Assembly: GCF_963422355.1 (NCBI RefSeq) | Contig: NC_085100.1 | Span: 3,878,568-3,942,567, forward strand | DNA: 64,000 nucleotides | DNA from: Corticium candelabrum | Taxonomy: Eukaryota > Porifera > Homoscleromorpha > Homosclerophorida > Plakinidae | Direction of reading: 5' to 3' | Part shown: positions 61,538 through 64,000 of the stretch, one piece after another | How the letters are laid out: every line of letters starts with the position of its first letter | Numbering within the stretch: position 1 is the stretch's first letter | Made by a program: the position numbers and the translations under genes | The notes under the pieces: generated by a model | The model's database searches: none | Told to the model about the DNA's origin: nothing | Seen by the model: the letters and a program-made list of their open reading frames with translations, nothing else

Positions 61538-61818
61538 TTATTGAATAATTTCTTTCTCTAGCACAAAAGACTAATGAAAACTGCTGTCTATTCTAATGAA
61601 CGTAAGACTGAACGTCTGTGAAAGCAAGGTCAAGCGAAGAAAAAGCATAAATTAGTCTTTCCAGCTTCCTTAGAATAACTTTAGCATTGCCTTTCTGAAG
61701 TGCAACGCTAATCCGGCGTCTAGACACTGACATAAAATCCTTTTTGTTGTATTGACCATATTCATCCTTGGAGCGATCCCCTAGGGACTTGAGGAAGTTA
61801 ATGGCTTCCTTGCCCCAT
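61538..61818 (-). mobile_element. LINE 3' fragment, copy a
   Basis: Nearly identical to 61859-62142 (about three or four differences). It stops at CCTTGCCCCAT, where (TAGA)n begins, so only the end of the endonuclease region and 3' flank remain. Confidence 0.8.

Positions 61819-61858
<40 letters not shown>
61819..61858. repeat. (TAGA)n microsatellite
   Basis: About ten units between LINE copies a and b. Confidence 0.95.
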
Positions 61859-61859
<1 letters not shown>

Positions 61860-62494
61860 TTTATTAAATAGTTTCTTTCTCTAGCACAAAAGACTAATGA
61901 AAACTGCTGTCTATTCTAATGAACGTAAGACTGAACGTCTGTGAAAGCAAGGTCAAGCGAAGAAAAAGCATAAATTAGTCTTTCCAGCTTCCTTAGAATA
62001 ACTTTAGCATTGCCTTTCTGAAGTGCAACGCTAATCCGGCGTCTAGACACTGACATAAAATCCTTTTTGTTGTATTGACCATATTCATCCTTGGAGCGAT
62101 CCCCTAGGGACTTAAGGAAGTTAATGGCTTCCTTGCCCCATCTCCCAAAATGTTCATGTACCAAGGGGATGACATCTGGACGTTGTCCTCCTGGATGGTG
62201 AAATTGCTTGTACTTCTCTTTCTTGTGTTGTTCTCGAACAAGGGAGGCATGGCCAGTCACTTTAGCACTAGAGCTAACCACCTCCTTGTTGTAGGGATGA
62301 GCTAGCGAGACATCTATCTCAGCATTGGTCAAGCTACCTGAGTCAAAGGTCACAATATCCGGGCGACCAAGGCTGTCGACATAGAGGTTGCGCACTTCCT
62401 TCTTGTGGAGAACATCAGCTGAATTTAGACACCTGCACCAGGCCGAGACAATGAAGTCGTGCTGCCAAATTGGGCCACCGTGACGCTTGCATGT
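61859..62494 (-). mobile_element. LINE 3' part with restriction-like endonuclease, copy b
   Basis: One open minus frame of 193 codons (61916-62497). It has CKRHGGPIWQHDFIVSAW, then GRPDIVTFD and AEIDVSLAHPYNKEVV, which gives the PD...D pattern of the R2/NeSL-like endonuclease. The C-terminal segment is HEHFGRWGKEAINFLKSLGD to GNAKVILRKLERL. It is truncated at the zinc-binding CK by the next TAGA tract. It matches the organisation of the 37-kb element but is younger, as its frame is intact. Confidence 0.8.
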
Positions 62495-62495
62495 C

Positions 62496-62537
<42 letters not shown>

Positions 62538-62650
62538 TTTATTGAATAATTTCTTTCTCTAGCACAAAAGACTAATGAAAACTGCTGTCTATTCTAATGA
62601 ACGTAAGACTGAACTAGATATAGATAGATAGATAGATAGATAGATATAGC
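62495..62650 (-). mobile_element. (TAGA)n, LINE 3' stub (copy c), (TAGA)n
   Basis: TAGA units at 62495-62535, then 80 bp identical to the extreme 3' end of copies a and b, then TAGA units again at 62618-62647. Three successive copies each end in the same 3' sequence and a TAGA tail. Confidence 0.85.
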
Positions 62651-63528
62651 GTCAATCTGACTAGATGATGAAAACGCCGTTTGTTCCTTTCCGATTTCGA
62701 CATTTCAACAGGTTTGCATCCTTTCGGTGGCGTAAATATCTCTCTAGACTGCAGAGCTACTGCTCCGTATTCAAACGAGTAGGAGGCATGAAGTACTTCA
62801 GAGTCCTCACCAACTGTCGTGTTGTGCCCTTGAAAAACACGCCGAGACAAAGTGGGTATGCAGCTAGCAGTATCTACCAACGCTTCGGTTCCTACTTCCC
62901 AGGTGAACTCCTCACTGGTTCCCTGCAGTTTGAACTCGAAAAGAGTAAACTTTTGATTTCCCAAAGAAACTACTTTAAGTAACCTAGTATCCTCTATAGA
63001 AAACAATAAGTACACAAAATTTCGATACTCATTTCCAATGTTTTATGATGTAGGGCCCGTATGTTACCTGGTATGCACGGGTCGAGCTCCGGTCCTACAT
63101 AATCTTGCTCCACGCAGTCGCTTGCACTCGTACTCGAATACACTTTGCTCTACGGATACAACACGTAAGCGACAAGTTTAAATTAATTTATTCTATCACA
63201 ATCCTCACGGATTTGAAATCGTAGATGTCTGTGCCCCTCAGACCTCTGGGACTCTTCGAAGAGGCTAGACTAGTGTAGTTGAGGTACACCTTTTTGTCTT
63301 CAAGATCGTAAGCCAGAAACATTAAACTGATAGATGCCGTCGTCACTTCTTGCTCGACAACGGCTTGCACAGACACTCCTTTAATTTGATAGCTGCTGAG
63401 AGTGCAGCATCCCGCTCCTGTCACCCGATGTGTTGTCAACAACAGAGCGGTTGTTGCTACGGCCACGACGACTACAGAAAAGGGAAAGACGTCGACAGTC
63501 ATCGTCGCGTCTCTTCTGGAAATGAACA
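62614..63528 (-). CDS. Ependymin-related secreted protein
   Basis: Three exons in phase: 63209-63502 (or start at the in-frame ATG 63528), 63068-63149 and 62614-62993, about 251 residues from the inner ATG. A signal peptide follows the start (VVVVAVATTALLLTT), then GAGCCTLSSYQIKG, FLAYDLEDKKVYL (the aYD...kv motif of ependymins), ASDCVEQDYVGPELDPCIP, TALVD-like ALVDTASCIP, and REIFTPPKGC near the end, which matches the FTPPxxC of mammalian ependymin-related protein. These proteins are secreted or lysosomal, with a pocket that binds lipid in the mammalian member. The normal C-terminus appears replaced: after KRRFHHLV the frame runs into the TAGA tract and reads LTLYLSIYLSIYI before a stop. Confidence 0.7.
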
Positions 63529-63610
63529 TGTGACGAGCACTGCTTACTTTCAATGTTATGTGAGTTCGTCTCGTGTGTGATTTACACGCATTAATTAATG
63601 AGGTATGCAT

Positions 63611-64000
63611 GTTTAGGACTGTCAGTCTAATTTAGTAAGTTTCTATTAAGTAACTTAAATAATATTGAGCGTTTCAAATTTAGTAGAAGATGAGGAATGT
63701 TATTATTATATGTAATAATAAATTATTAGATTATCGAAACAGTATTTGGACGACTTATTACATACGGATGCGCAAAATGCTCGACTCATTAACCTTTACT
63801 AACGTTAGTTGGTTAATTGGATTACTAAAACAACAACAAAACCAACCACTAGTTGTAGTATTGGTCGAGTTTCTGCATGTAGAGCTGCAATCCGGTTTCG
63901 CAACACGCGCACCGTGGGCGTAAGTGCGAGGCAATGTGATGCCGTCGTTGACATGTTGAAATTATGTCACTCGTATCGAATCCAATCGTCAGGATATCCT
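63611..64000. other. Upstream flank of the ependymin-related gene
   Basis: Probably its promoter region. Short frames on both strands have no family resemblance. Confidence 0.35.

Overview
The window is animal nuclear DNA, most likely from a marine sponge or another early-branching metazoan (inference). The genes have many short introns with ordinary GT/AG borders. Much of the sequence is dinucleotide and tetranucleotide microsatellite (CA, ATGT, CAGA, TAGA, AT). There are remnants of many mobile element types: tRNA-headed SINEs, LINEs with a restriction-like endonuclease, hAT, small inverted-repeat elements, an LTR fossil and one large DNA transposon. There are no bacterial operons, rRNA genes or CRISPR arrays. 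Exon coordinates were read by eye; those marked as phase-consistent are the most reliable.

Layout. Positions 1-384 hold the 5' end of a RecQ-like helicase gene (minus). A GPCR remnant (TM5-TM7) lies at 1488-2041. A duplicated block (2708-4447 plus 14679-14910, matching 17965-20070) carries two young copies of a five-exon secreted-protein gene with an ML-like (MD-2-related lipid-recognition) domain. The first copy of the block is split by a 10.2-kb transposon (4448-14678). It has 84-bp inverted repeats, an 8-bp target duplication, a Gypsy-like DDE integrase, an OTU protease and a Ulp1-like protease. Between the block copies lie an LTR-element fossil and a second GPCR remnant (TM1 to extracellular loop 2). 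From 20.3 to 28 kb there are unrecognised multi-exon genes, a SINE cluster and a dead hAT transposase.

From 28.5 to 58.2 kb the genes alternate. They are an ML-like pseudogene, an ML-like gene, an LRR/cysteine-rich/polytopic receptor gene (31668-46059), another ML-like gene (46876-47656) and a second, paralogous receptor gene (49954-58203). Each receptor is encoded by about 10-13 leucine-rich-repeat exons, nearly all phase 2 and 69-75 nt, then an ephrin-receptor-like (GCC2/GCC3) cysteine-rich exon. One large exon then encodes a cysteine-rich stretch and eight or nine membrane helices. The last kilobases hold LINE debris and an ependymin-related secreted protein gene (62614-63528, minus).

How they may work together. 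Vertebrate MD-2 is an ML protein that presents lipid to the LRR receptor TLR4. Here ML-like secreted proteins sit between LRR membrane receptors, and another lipid-pocket family (ependymin-related) is nearby. A ligand/co-receptor locus for lipid or microbial recognition is therefore a reasonable hypothesis. It is not shown by the sequence alone.
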